Origin: Hydrogenoanaerobacterium saccharovorans
Lineage (GTDB): Bacteria > Bacillota > Clostridia > Oscillospirales > Ruminococcaceae
Assembly (NCBI RefSeq): GCF_016901815.1
Contig: NZ_JACSNR010000005.1
Span: 124,001 to 188,000 of the forward strand
Length of the DNA: 64,000 nt
Direction of reading: 5' to 3'
Shown here: one piece after another, positions 41,690-50,889 of the stretch
How positions within the stretch are numbered: the stretch's first letter is position 1
Layout: every line of letters starts with the position of its first letter
Notes under the pieces: model-generated
What the model was told of the DNA's origin: nothing
The model's input: only the letters and a program-made list of their open reading frames with translations
The model's database searches: none
Made by a program: the position numbers and the translations under genes

Positions 41690-43061
41690 GGTACTGGACA
41701 CCATTGAGAAATATGAAATGATCGGGCAGGGCGACCATGTCTGCGCTGCGGTATCCGGCGGCGCGGATTCGGCGGCCCTGCTCGCTTTTTTGCTGTCGCT
41801 GCGGGAGCCTATGGGGCTCACAGTGACCGCCTGCCACCTCAACCACTGCCTGCGGGGAGCGGAAGCGGACCGGGACGAGGCCTTTGTCCGGGAGCTGTGC
41901 CAGCGCTGGCAGGTGCCGCTCACCGTGGAGCGGGTGGAAGTGGCAGAGCTGGCCCGGCAGGAGCACCTCTCGGAGGAAACCGCCGGACGCAAGGCCCGGT
42001 ATGCCCTCTTTGAGCGGCTGCACCGGGAGACCGGCTGCAAGGTTGCGACCGCCCACACCCTCAGTGACAATATGGAGACGGTGCTGTTCTCCATAGCCCG
42101 GGGAACCGGACTGCGGGGTATGTGCGGCATCCAGCCGGTGCGGGACTACCTGATCCGTCCGCTGATCGCTGTCACCCGGCAGGAGGTGGAGGCCTACTGC
42201 GCCGAAAACGGCATCGGCTTTGTCACCGACAGCACCAACTTTTCCGAGGAGTACACCCGCAACCGCATCCGGCTGCGTCTGATCCCGGAGCTGTATGCCC
42301 TCAACCCGGCGCTGCCCGAGGCCTTTGCCCATCTCATCGAGGCGATGGGGGAGGGCTACGAGCTGGTGAGCCGGGAGGCAGAACAGTTCCTGGACACGGC
42401 GGAATCCTACCGGGGCCATACCGCCTGCATGGCAGAGGCGTTCCTGGCACTGCCGGCGGCAGTGCGGCGGGAGGTGCTCAGCCGCATGGCAGTGGCAGAG
42501 GGCGGAAGCCTCTCCCACCGGCAGACCGGGATCTGTACCCGGCTGGCAGCCGAGGGCGGCGCTTCGGAGATCGGCGGCGGGGTGCGCTTCTGCAGCCGGG
42601 GAGGCCGGATCTGGATGGAGCGTCCGGCACAGCCGGCAGAGGGCTTCTGTTTCCCGGTTTCTCCGGAGGCAGGGGAGCAGCGGTTTTTCCTCCCGGACGG
42701 GCGGAAAGTCTGCCTGATTCCTTTGAGTTGTGAATTTTTAGAAAAAATTGTGAAAGAACAGTATAACGCCTTAAAAAATGTTCTTGATTGTGGTAGAATA
42801 TATGGTAATATCGTTTTGCGAAGCAGAAACAGCGGCGACCGGATTCGTCCGGCGGGCCGGGGCGTGACAAAGACGCTCAAAAAACTGCTCAGCGAAGCCG
42901 GGATTCCACCGGAGCGCCGAGACAGTCTGGCACTGCTCAGCGATGACCGCGGACTCCTGTGGGCCGAAGGCTTCGGCTGTGACGAACGGGCTGCGGCAGT
43001 TTGTCCTTTGCAGGGCGATCAGTATTGGATGGTTTGTATTGAGGGGAAAGATTATGAATAA
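41679..43061 (+). CDS. tilS: tRNA(Ile)-lysidine synthase
   Basis: Modifies C34 of tRNA-Ile2 to lysidine, allowing AUA decoding. The PP-loop is [13 protein letters not shown] with SGGADS at 26-31. [38 protein letters not shown] and [19 protein letters not shown] follow, then a substrate-binding and TilS-C region ([23 protein letters not shown]). About 460 residues. ATG 41679 lies within the end of dnaB, indicating coupling. Overlaps hpt at the other end. Confidence 0.96.
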   Translation: MRDKVLDTIEKYEMIGQGDHVCAAVSGGADSAALLAFLLSLREPMGLTVTACHLNHCLRGAEADRDEAFVRELCQRWQVPLTVERVEVAELARQEHLSEETAGRKARYALFERLHRETGCKVATAHTLSDNMETVLFSIARGTGLRGMCGIQPVRDYLIRPLIAVTRQEVEAYCAENGIGFVTDSTNFSEEYTRNRIRLRLIPELYALNPALPEAFAHLIEAMGEGYELVSREAEQFLDTAESYRGHTACMAEAFLALPAAVRREVLSRMAVAEGGSLSHRQTGICTRLAAEGGASEIGGGVRFCSRGGRIWMERPAQPAEGFCFPVSPEAGEQRFFLPDGRKVCLIPLSCEFLEKIVKEQYNALKNVLDCGRIYGNIVLRSRNSGDRIRPAGRGVTKTLKKLLSEAGIPPERRDSLALLSDDRGLLWAEGFGCDERAAAVCPLQGDQYWMVCIEGKDYE

Positions 43062-43605
43062 TGTAATGGAACAGGATATCAAAAAGGTTCTGATCTCGGA
43101 AGAGGAGATCCGGGAAAAGGTCGCTGAAATCGGCGCCCGTATTTCCGAGGACTACGCCGGCAAAAATCTGCTGATGGTGGGCATTCTCAAGGGTTCTGTG
43201 GTATTCATGGCAGACCTGATGCGTGCTGTCACCACCCATGCCCGGATCGACTTCATGTCGGTATCCAGCTATGGCAGCGGCACAAAAAGTTCCGGTGTGG
43301 TGAAAATCGTCAAGGATCTGGACAATAATGTGGAGGGATATGATCTGCTCCTGGTGGAGGATATTCTGGACAGCGGCCTGACCCTGAGCTACCTGCGGGA
43401 ACTGCTCCGGGACCGCCATCCCAACAGCATCAAGATCGTAACCCTGCTCAATAAGCCTGCCCGCCGCACTGCGGATATTCAGCCGGATTACTGCTGCTTT
43501 GAAGTGCCGGATGAATTCGTAGTCGGGTATGGCCTTGATTTTGATGAGCGTTACCGCAATCTGCCCTATGTAGGCGTTCTCAAGGAAGAAGTTTACCAGG
43601 GCTGA
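43054..43605 (+). CDS. hpt: Hypoxanthine phosphoribosyltransferase
   Basis: Purine salvage enzyme, 183 residues. The PRPP-binding motif is [16 protein letters not shown]. Also seen are [39 protein letters not shown] and the C-terminal [28 protein letters not shown] overlaps the tilS stop behind GAGGGGAAAG. The tilS-hpt-ftsH order is highly conserved in Firmicutes. Confidence 0.97.
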   Translation: MNNVMEQDIKKVLISEEEIREKVAEIGARISEDYAGKNLLMVGILKGSVVFMADLMRAVTTHARIDFMSVSSYGSGTKSSGVVKIVKDLDNNVEGYDLLLVEDILDSGLTLSYLRELLRDRHPNSIKIVTLLNKPARRTADIQPDYCCFEVPDEFVVGYGLDFDERYRNLPYVGVLKEEVYQG

Positions 43606-43682
43606 GCGGCTATCTGATATTTTGCAGCGGATGCAGTGCCATCCGACTCAACTACGCCCACAGGGCAAAGGAGTGAATACAT

Positions 43683-45719
43683 TTGGCAGTAAAAAAGCCT
43701 TCGACAAAGGGACTTGGAATCTATCTGGCACTTTTGCTGGCGTTCCTGCTGATGGCTACGACTCTGTTTTCCCAGTCGTCCACCCAGCAGCTCATCAAGT
43801 ATTCCAAAGTACTGGAATACTTTGAGAACGGTCAGGTTTCGGAATTTGATCTGAACCTGGGCAGCGGCAATATGACCATGCTTGTAGAGATCAACGGAAA
43901 GAAGACTGAGGTCAACTACCGTGTTCCCAATGTCTCCCGATTCCTCGATGACATCGACGATGACATTGAGGCCTACAACGAGGCCCATCCCGACAGCAAG
44001 ATGGTCTATGACCTGGAGCCCGCAGCCGAGATCCCGTGGTTCGTTTCGATGCTTCCCACCCTGATCCTGGTGGGCAGTATGGGCATCTTCCTCTATGTGA
44101 TGATGCGCCAGACCCGGGGCAGCGGCGGAATGTCCGGTTTCTCCAAGGCCAAGCCCCGTACTCCCCAGGACGGACGGATTGTCACCTTTGCCGATGTGGC
44201 AGGTGCCGATGAGGAAAAGGAAGAACTGGTGGAGATTGTGGAGTTCCTCAAGAACCCCGCCAAATACAATGCCCTGGGCGCCCGTATCCCCAAGGGTGTT
44301 CTGCTGATGGGCCCTCCCGGTACCGGTAAGACCCTGCTGGCCCGTGCTGTGGCTGGTGAGGCCGGTGTGCCCTTCTATTCCATCTCCGGTTCCGACTTCG
44401 TGGAGATGTTCGTCGGTGTCGGTGCGTCCCGTGTCCGTGACCTGTTTGCCGAGGCCAAGAAAACTGCCCCGAGCATTGTCTTTATCGATGAGATCGATGC
44501 CGTGGGCCGGCACAGAGGTGCTGGTCTGGGCGGCGGTCATGACGAGCGGGAACAGACCCTCAACCAGCTGCTGGTAGAGATGGACGGTTTCGGCGCCAAT
44601 TCGGGCGTCATCATCATTGCCGCCACCAACCGCAAGGATATTCTGGACCCGGCGCTGCTGCGTCCGGGCCGGTTCGACCGTCAGATCCTGGTGGGCTATC
44701 CCGATGTAAAGGGCCGTGAGGAGATCCTCAAGGTGCATGTGCGCAATAAGCCCATGGGCCCGGATGTCAACCTCAAGACTGTGGCAAAGGCCACAGTCGG
44801 CTTCACCGGCGCGGATCTGGAAAATGTCGTCAACGAGGCGGCTCTGCTGGCTGCCCGTGCCAATAAGCGTGCCATTACCATGAAGGAGATCGAGGACGCC
44901 ACCATCAAGGTGATCGCCGGCCCCGAAAAGCGCTCCAAGGTGGTAACCGAGAAGGAAAAGCGTCTGACTGCCTATCACGAGGCCGGTCACGCTGTCTGCA
45001 CCTACTACTGTCCCACACAGGACCCGGTACACGAGATCTCCATCATTCCCCGGGGAATGGCAGGCGGCTATACCATGTCGCTGCCTGAGGACGACCGGGG
45101 CTATCTTGCCAAGACTGCCATGCAGGAGAACATTGTCACCCTGCTGGGCGGCCGTATGGCAGAGCTGATCGTGCTCGATGACATCTCCACCGGTGCCTCC
45201 AATGACCTGGAGCGTGCCACCCAGATCGCCCGTTCCATGGTGACCCGCTATGGCTTCAGTGAAAAGCTGGGCCCGGTGGTCTATGGACAGGATCAGGGTG
45301 AAGTGTTCCTGGGTATGGACATCAACCGTTCCCGGAACTACTCGGAGGAAGTGGCTGCTGAGATCGATCAGGAGATCCGCCGCATCATCGAAGAGGCTTA
45401 CAGCCGTGCCCGTGAGATCCTGGAAGCACACCGCGACCAGCTGGAAGTGGTGGCCCAGTACCTGATGGAGCATGAGAAGATCGGCGAATTCGGCTTCAAG
45501 GCACTGATGGAGGGACGGGAAGTGAACCCGGAGGAAGATCAGCATGGTATCTTCTCCAAGGTAATTTCCGATGCCCAGAAGGAAGCGGCAGCCCAGCTGG
45601 AAGCCGCTCAGACTGAATCCCAGCCTGAGACTCCGGCATCGGAGCCGGAAGCTCCTGCGGCTGCACCGGAAGCCGGAACCACGGAGGAATCTTCCGCTCC
45701 GGATCAGAAGGAAGAATAA
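43683..45719 (+). CDS. ftsH: ATP-dependent zinc metalloprotease FtsH
   Basis: Membrane AAA+ protease for quality control. Two helices (about 10-30 and 118-138) flank a small extracellular domain. Walker A GPPGTGKT is at 210-217, Walker B is [17 protein letters not shown], the second region of homology is [20 protein letters not shown], and the zinc site HEAGH is at 432-436. A low-complexity tail rich in Pro/Ala/Glu occupies the last 60 residues. The start is TTG 43683 after AAGGAG. 678 residues. Closed by a terminator. Confidence 0.97.
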   Translation: MAVKKPSTKGLGIYLALLLAFLLMATTLFSQSSTQQLIKYSKVLEYFENGQVSEFDLNLGSGNMTMLVEINGKKTEVNYRVPNVSRFLDDIDDDIEAYNEAHPDSKMVYDLEPAAEIPWFVSMLPTLILVGSMGIFLYVMMRQTRGSGGMSGFSKAKPRTPQDGRIVTFADVAGADEEKEELVEIVEFLKNPAKYNALGARIPKGVLLMGPPGTGKTLLARAVAGEAGVPFYSISGSDFVEMFVGVGASRVRDLFAEAKKTAPSIVFIDEIDAVGRHRGAGLGGGHDEREQTLNQLLVEMDGFGANSGVIIIAATNRKDILDPALLRPGRFDRQILVGYPDVKGREEILKVHVRNKPMGPDVNLKTVAKATVGFTGADLENVVNEAALLAARANKRAITMKEIEDATIKVIAGPEKRSKVVTEKEKRLTAYHEAGHAVCTYYCPTQDPVHEISIIPRGMAGGYTMSLPEDDRGYLAKTAMQENIVTLLGGRMAELIVLDDISTGASNDLERATQIARSMVTRYGFSEKLGPVVYGQDQGEVFLGMDINRSRNYSEEVAAEIDQEIRRIIEEAYSRAREILEAHRDQLEVVAQYLMEHEKIGEFGFKALMEGREVNPEEDQHGIFSKVISDAQKEAAAQLEAAQTESQPETPASEPEAPAAAPEAGTTEESSAPDQKEE

Positions 45720-45736
45720 ATCACGGTTCTGATAAG

Positions 45737-45774
45737 GCCTGTGGCCCTCAAAAAAGGGGGACCACAGGTCTTTC
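45737..45774 (+). terminator. Intrinsic terminator after ftsH
   Basis: CCTGTGGCCCTC pairs with GGGGGACCACAGG (imperfect at the inner end) followed by TCTTTCT. Confidence 0.8.
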
Positions 45775-45800
45775 TGTTCGACGGATTCTGCCGGGCAGAT

Positions 45801-45830
45801 TTGACAAAGCGTGGTAAAATTTGCTTTAAT
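45801..45830 (+). promoter_or_regulatory. Promoter of the topoisomerase pair
   Basis: TTGACA, an 18-bp spacer and TTTAAT, about 40 bp before the start codon. Confidence 0.65.
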
Positions 45831-45867
45831 AAGAGAAGTTTACAATGTAAAAAGAAGGGGCGAGCAG

Positions 45868-47856
45868 ATGGCAGCATCAAAAAACAGCTATGGCAATGAC
45901 AGCATCTCGGCGCTGAAGGGAGCCGACCGGGTCCGCAAACGCCCGGGGGTTATCTTTGGCTCGGATGGTCTGGAGGGCTGTGAACACTCGATTTTCGAGA
46001 TCCTCTCCAATGCCATTGACGAGGCCCGGGAGGGCTATGGCAAAAAGATCACCGTCACCCGCTATCTGGACTATTCGGTCCAGGTGGAGGACCGGGGACG
46101 AGGCATCCCGGTGGATTATAACCCCAAGGAGGGGCGCTACAACTGGGAACTGCTGTTCTGTGAGATGTATGCCGGCGGCAAATACAATACCAATGCGGCG
46201 GAGAGCTATGAATTCTCCCTGGGTCTCAATGGCCTGGGTCTCTGCTCCACCCAGTACGCTTCCGAGTATATGGATGTGTCCATCTGCCGGGACGGGTTTG
46301 TCTATGAGCTGCACTTCAAAAAGGGCGAGCCTTCGGAGGATATGAAGAAAACCGCCACCAAGCGGCGGGATACCGGTACCACCATCCGCTGGAAGCCGGA
46401 CCTGGAGGTGTTCACCGACATCGCTGTGCCGGCGGATTACTACCGGGATATTCTCAAGCGCCAGGCGGTGGTGAACCCCGGCGTTCAGTTCCTGCTGCGC
46501 AACGAGCAGGAGGACGGCAGCTTTGCCGAGGAGGAGTTCTTCTATGAAAACGGCATCCAGGACTATGTGACCGAGCTGCTGGGCGGGGAAGAACCCCTGA
46601 CCCCGGTGCAGTTCTGGTCGGCTGCCGCTGTGGGCCGGGACCGGGAGGACAAGCCGGATTACAAGGTGCGCCTGTCGGTGGCGCTCTGCTTCTCCAATAA
46701 GCTGAGCCTGACCGAGTACTACCACAACTCCAGCTTCCTGGAGCACGGGGGCAGTCCCGAGCGGGCTGTGCGTTCCGCCACGGTTTACCAGATCGACAGC
46801 TATCTCAAGCAGAACGGCAAGTACCTCAAGAATGAGAGCAAGATCACCTATCAGGACGTAGCCGACTGTCTGGTGCTGGTGTCCTCGAGCTTTTCCACCC
46901 AGACCTCCTATGAGAACCAGACCAAGAAGGCCATCACCAACAAGTTCATCTATGACGCGATGAACGAGTTCCTGCGCCATCAGCTGGAGATCTACTTCAT
47001 CGAGAATCCCGACGATGCCCTGCGCATCTGCGAACAGGTGCTGGTGAACAAGCGCAGCCGGGAAAATGCCGAAAAGACCCGTCTGAACCTCAAGAAGAAG
47101 CTCTCGGGCAGCATTGACCTTGCCAACCGGGTGCAGAAGTTTGTGGACTGCCGCAGCAAGGACCCGGCAGAGCGGGAGATCTACATCGTGGAGGGTGACT
47201 CAGCGCTGGGCGCCTGCAAGCTGGGCCGGGATGCCCAGTTCCAGGCCATTATCCCGGTGCGGGGCAAGATCCTCAACTGCCTCAAGGCGGAGTATGACAA
47301 GATCTTCAAGAATGACATCATCACCGACATCATCAAGGTGCTGGGCTGCGGCGTGGAGGTAAAAAGCAAGGCCAACAAGGAGCTTTCCACCTTTGACCTC
47401 AGCAACCTGCGCTGGAACAAGATCGTCATCTGTACCGATGCCGATGTGGACGGCTTCCAGATCCGCACCCTGATCCTGACCATGTTCTACCGTCTGACCC
47501 CTACCCTGATCGAACAGGGGTATGTCTATATTGCCGAGTCGCCGCTCTATGAGATCACCGCCAAGGGCAAGACCTACTTTGCCTATACCGAGCCGGAAAA
47601 GACCAAGGTGCTGGAGGAGATCGGAAACGCCAAGTATACCATCCAGCGCTCCAAAGGTCTGGGTGAAAACGACCCGGATATGATGTGGCTGACCACCATG
47701 AACCCTGAAACCCGCCGTCTGATCCGGGTGAGCCCGGCAGAAGCGGAGGCCACATCGCAGATGTTCGATCTGCTGCTCGGCGACAACCTGAGCGGACGCA
47801 AGGACTTTATCTCCCAGAACGGACATCTCTATCTGGACGATCTGGATCTATCCTGA
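45868..47856 (+). CDS. parE: Type IIA topoisomerase subunit B (divergent ParE/GyrB)
   Basis: ATPase subunit of a type IIA topoisomerase, 662 residues. The GHKL site has Glu44 and Asn48 in IFEILSNAIDEAREG, then EDRGRGIPVD and LGLNGLGLC. The TOPRIM domain has EGDSA (442-446) and DADVDG (524-529). It diverges from textbook GyrB/ParE: DADVDG is followed by Phe-Gln, not Ser-His; the YKVSGGLHGVG ATP lid reads EFSLGLNGLG; and EGDSA is followed by LGAC. ATG 45868 follows AAGAAGGGG. It is upstream of the A subunit. Probably the second, topoisomerase IV-like enzyme of the genome. Confidence 0.85.
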   Translation: MAASKNSYGNDSISALKGADRVRKRPGVIFGSDGLEGCEHSIFEILSNAIDEAREGYGKKITVTRYLDYSVQVEDRGRGIPVDYNPKEGRYNWELLFCEMYAGGKYNTNAAESYEFSLGLNGLGLCSTQYASEYMDVSICRDGFVYELHFKKGEPSEDMKKTATKRRDTGTTIRWKPDLEVFTDIAVPADYYRDILKRQAVVNPGVQFLLRNEQEDGSFAEEEFFYENGIQDYVTELLGGEEPLTPVQFWSAAAVGRDREDKPDYKVRLSVALCFSNKLSLTEYYHNSSFLEHGGSPERAVRSATVYQIDSYLKQNGKYLKNESKITYQDVADCLVLVSSSFSTQTSYENQTKKAITNKFIYDAMNEFLRHQLEIYFIENPDDALRICEQVLVNKRSRENAEKTRLNLKKKLSGSIDLANRVQKFVDCRSKDPAEREIYIVEGDSALGACKLGRDAQFQAIIPVRGKILNCLKAEYDKIFKNDIITDIIKVLGCGVEVKSKANKELSTFDLSNLRWNKIVICTDADVDGFQIRTLILTMFYRLTPTLIEQGYVYIAESPLYEITAKGKTYFAYTEPEKTKVLEEIGNAKYTIQRSKGLGENDPDMMWLTTMNPETRRLIRVSPAEAEATSQMFDLLLGDNLSGRKDFISQNGHLYLDDLDLS

Positions 47857-47882
47857 CCGGTGCGTGAGAGGAGTGACAGACT

Positions 47883-50123
47883 ATGGCACCCAGAAAAAAG
47901 AACGATTCCCAGTCCAAGCGCGGGCCGGTGAATCCCAATGCGGTCATTGAAAATGCCGGCGTGATGGTGGAGCAGCCCATCACCGAAACGCTGGAAAAGA
48001 ACTATATGCCCTATGCGATGAGTGTGATCCTCTCCCGGGCCATCCCCGAGATTGACGGCTTCAAGCCTTCGCACCGCAAGCTGCTCTATACCATGTACAA
48101 GATGGGACTGCTCACCTCGGCCCGGACCAAGTCCGCCAATGTGGTGGGTCAGACCATGCGGCTCAACCCCCACGGCGATGCCGCCATCTATGAGACGCTG
48201 GTGCGCCTGTCCCGGGGCTATGAGGCGCTGCTCTATCCCTATGTGGATTCCAAGGGCAACTTCGGCAAGGCTTATTCCCGGGATATGGCCTATGCCGCCA
48301 GCCGTTATACCGAGGTAAAGCTCGAGAAGATCTGTCAGGAGCTGTTCTCGGATATTGACAAGGACACCGTGGACTTTGTGGACAACTACGACGCCACCAT
48401 GAAGGAGCCCAAGCTCCTGCCGGTGACCTATCCGGGAATCCTGGTCAATGCCAATATGGGCATTGCCGTGGGCATGGCAAGCTCCATCTGCCCCTTCAAC
48501 CTGGGGGAGGTGTGCGAGACCACCATCGCCCTGATGAACGATCCCAGCCATGATATTTCGTCCACCCTCACCGCTCCGGACTTCCCGGGCGGCGGGTATA
48601 TCCTCTACAACAAGGCCGAACTGGACAAGATCTATTCCACCGGACGGGGCAGTGTGACGGTGCGCAGCCGCTACACCTACGACAAGCAGAACAACTGCAT
48701 CGACATCACCGAGATCCCGCCCACCACCACCATCGAAGCCATCATGGACAAGGTCATCGACCTCATCAAGGCGGGCCGCATCCGGGAAATTGCCGATATG
48801 CGTGATGAAACCGACCTGTCCGGCCTGAAGATCACCATCGATCTCAAGCGCGGCACCGATCCGGACAAGCTCATGCAGAAGCTGTTCCGGCTCACTCCGC
48901 TGGAGGATAACTTCTCCTGCAACTTCAATGTGCTGGTGGGCGGCATGCCCAAGGTCATGGGTGTGGGCGAACTGCTCAGCGAGTGGATCGCCTTCCGGGA
49001 GGACTGTGTCAAGCGGCGCATCTACTTTGACCTCACCAAGAAGAAGGAGAAGCTCCATCTGCTCCGGGGTCTGGAAAAGATCCTGCTGGATATTGACAAG
49101 GCCATCCGCATTGTCCGGGAGACCGAAGAGGAGCGGGAAGTGGTTCCCAACCTGATGATCGGCTTCGGCATTGATGAAACCCAGGCCGAGTTCGTGGCGG
49201 AGATCCGTCTGCGGCAGCTCAACCGGGAGTATATCCTGAAGCGCACCGATGAGATCGGTGAGCTGGAAAAGGACATCGCCGAGATGGAATCCACCCTCCA
49301 GAGCCGCCGGAAGATCCGTTCGGTAATCACTTCGGAGCTGCGTCAGGTCATCAAGAAGTACAGCCAGCCCCGGAAGAGCATTCTCATCTTCCCGAGCGAT
49401 GAGCCCCAGGAGGCCGAGGAGGACGATACCCCCGACTATCCGGTGAACCTGTTCTTTACCCGGGAGGGCTACTTCAAGAAGATCACCAATCAGTCGCTGC
49501 GCATGAGCGCCGATCAGAAGCTCAAGGAAGGGGACAGCATCACCCAGTTGGTGACTGCCACCAACCGCAGTGAGCTGCTGTTCTTCACCGATAAGTGCCA
49601 GGTCTACAAGACCACCGCGGCGGACTTTGACGATACCAAGGCCAGTGTGCTGGGGGATTACCTGCCGGCCAAGCTGGGCATGGACAGCGGCGAGAACCCT
49701 GTCTTTATGGCGGTGACCACCGACTACCAGGGGTATCTGCTCTTTGCCTTTGAAAACGGCAAGGCAGCCAAGGTGCCGCTGTCGGCCTATGCCACCAAGA
49801 CCCGCCGCCGCAAGCTGGCAAACGCTTACAGCGACAAGGCACGGCTGGTCCAGGCGCTGCAGCTTGCCGAGGACTGCGAGGTGCTCTTCACCTCCAGCGA
49901 TACCCGGATGCTCATTGTCCACTCCGGCCTGATCCCCGCCAAGGTTACCAAGGATACCCAGGGTGTGGCAGTGATGGCGCTCAAAAAGAAGCACCTGCTG
50001 GTTTCCGCCCGGATCTATGACGGCGGATTTGCCGATCCCAAGCGGTACATGGTGCGCACTCTGCCCGGCGCCGGTGCTCTGCCCAAGGATGGCGACGCCA
50101 CCGAACAGCTCACCCTGGCATAG
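47883..50123 (+). CDS. parC: Type IIA topoisomerase subunit A (divergent ParC/GyrA)
   Basis: DNA cleavage subunit, 746 residues. The catalytic Tyr142 is in AASRYTEVKLEK, preceded by VVGQTMRLNPHGDAAIYETLVRL. The tower and coiled-coil region follows to about 500. The C-terminal beta-pinwheel is short and has no GyrA box (QRRGGxG), favouring a ParC-like decatenase. The positions equivalent to E. coli GyrA Ser83 and Asp87 are Ala100 and Glu104, substitutions that in gyrases reduce quinolone binding. Operon with the B subunit, 26 bp apart. Confidence 0.86.
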   Translation: MAPRKKNDSQSKRGPVNPNAVIENAGVMVEQPITETLEKNYMPYAMSVILSRAIPEIDGFKPSHRKLLYTMYKMGLLTSARTKSANVVGQTMRLNPHGDAAIYETLVRLSRGYEALLYPYVDSKGNFGKAYSRDMAYAASRYTEVKLEKICQELFSDIDKDTVDFVDNYDATMKEPKLLPVTYPGILVNANMGIAVGMASSICPFNLGEVCETTIALMNDPSHDISSTLTAPDFPGGGYILYNKAELDKIYSTGRGSVTVRSRYTYDKQNNCIDITEIPPTTTIEAIMDKVIDLIKAGRIREIADMRDETDLSGLKITIDLKRGTDPDKLMQKLFRLTPLEDNFSCNFNVLVGGMPKVMGVGELLSEWIAFREDCVKRRIYFDLTKKKEKLHLLRGLEKILLDIDKAIRIVRETEEEREVVPNLMIGFGIDETQAEFVAEIRLRQLNREYILKRTDEIGELEKDIAEMESTLQSRRKIRSVITSELRQVIKKYSQPRKSILIFPSDEPQEAEEDDTPDYPVNLFFTREGYFKKITNQSLRMSADQKLKEGDSITQLVTATNRSELLFFTDKCQVYKTTAADFDDTKASVLGDYLPAKLGMDSGENPVFMAVTTDYQGYLLFAFENGKAAKVPLSAYATKTRRRKLANAYSDKARLVQALQLAEDCEVLFTSSDTRMLIVHSGLIPAKVTKDTQGVAVMALKKKHLLVSARIYDGGFADPKRYMVRTLPGAGALPKDGDATEQLTLA

Positions 50124-50139
50124 CGGGCAGACCGCAAAA

Positions 50140-50167
50140 AGAGCCGGAGATATAGCTCCCCGGCTCT
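50140..50167 (-). terminator. Terminator-like hairpin oriented to the minus strand
   Basis: AGAGCCGG pairs with CCGGCTCT. The T-run lies only on the minus-strand side (CTCTTTTTGCGG), so it would stop transcription coming from the right. No minus-strand protein gene feeds into it. Confidence 0.45.
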
Positions 50168-50271
50168 GACCCGAAGTGCACAGCCAGTCGCTGCAAGCTA
50201 CGGGTAAGGGTAGTTTGTGCCCCGATGCGGGAAAATATACGCGCAAAGGCGCATCACACCGCAATTTATCC

Positions 50272-50300
50272 TTGCACTGACGCAAAAAATATGATATAGT
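50272..50300 (+). promoter_or_regulatory. Promoter of secG
   Basis: TTGCAC, a 17-bp spacer and TATAGT, about 43 bp before the start codon. Confidence 0.7.
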
Positions 50301-50342
50301 GTTATATGCTGATTTGTGAATAGTCTATCGGAGGAATATAAA

Positions 50343-50591
50343 ATGAGCATTTTTGAGATAATCGGCGGCGTACTGCTGATCTTCTTCGGACTGGCAGTCG
50401 TTGTATCGGTAACCCTGCAGGAGCATAAGACCAACCTGGGCGGCGCACTGGGCGGCTCGATGAACGAGGGCACCTACGACCGCGGCCGTACCAAGACCAT
50501 GGATGCACAGCTCTCGATGATCTCCAAGTTCTCGGGCATTGCGATGTGTGTTGTGGCGCTGGCAGTTCTGGCAGCAACCATCTATCTGTAA
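50343..50591 (+). CDS. secG: Preprotein translocase subunit SecG
   Basis: Small component of the SecYEG channel, 82 residues with two helices (IIGGVLLIFFGLAVVVSVTLQ and GIAMCVVALAVLAATIYL) joined by a Gly-rich loop (NLGGALGGSMNEGTYDRGR), the standard SecG topology. ATG follows CGGAGGAATATAAA. Followed closely by a terminator and then the RNase R gene, the usual neighbour. Confidence 0.93.
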   Translation: MSIFEIIGGVLLIFFGLAVVVSVTLQEHKTNLGGALGGSMNEGTYDRGRTKTMDAQLSMISKFSGIAMCVVALAVLAATIYL

Positions 50592-50609
50592 TCCAATTTG
50601 CCAAAAGCG

Positions 50610-50646
50610 TTGCTATCCCGTCCGGTACGGGGTAGCAATTTCTTTT
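50610..50646 (+). terminator. Intrinsic terminator after secG
   Basis: TTGCTATCCCG pairs with CGGGGTAGCAA followed by TTTCTTTT. The further 150 bases before the next promoter show no gene. Confidence 0.85.
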
Positions 50647-50797
50647 ATACAGCAGTTTTCCCGATGGCGTTTCCTGCCGGGGAAGGACTGCGTATCAGCC
50701 CTCCGCACAGCGTCCTGCTCTCATGCAGGCAGGCGCACAGAAACATCCGCCGTTGGTTCTGCGGGTATTTTTCCTTTTCTGTTCGGAAAAGGGACTC

Positions 50798-50825
50798 TTG
50801 TCAGAGCCATCGGCTGTGTTATAAT
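50798..50825 (+). promoter_or_regulatory. Promoter of rnr
   Basis: TTGTCA, a 16-bp spacer and TATAAT, about 65 bp before the start codon. Confidence 0.7.
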
Positions 50826-50889
50826 AAATATTGTGAAAAAGACAGAGTAAGAAATTGGAACGAAAGAGTAAGAGGTAATACACAGATTT

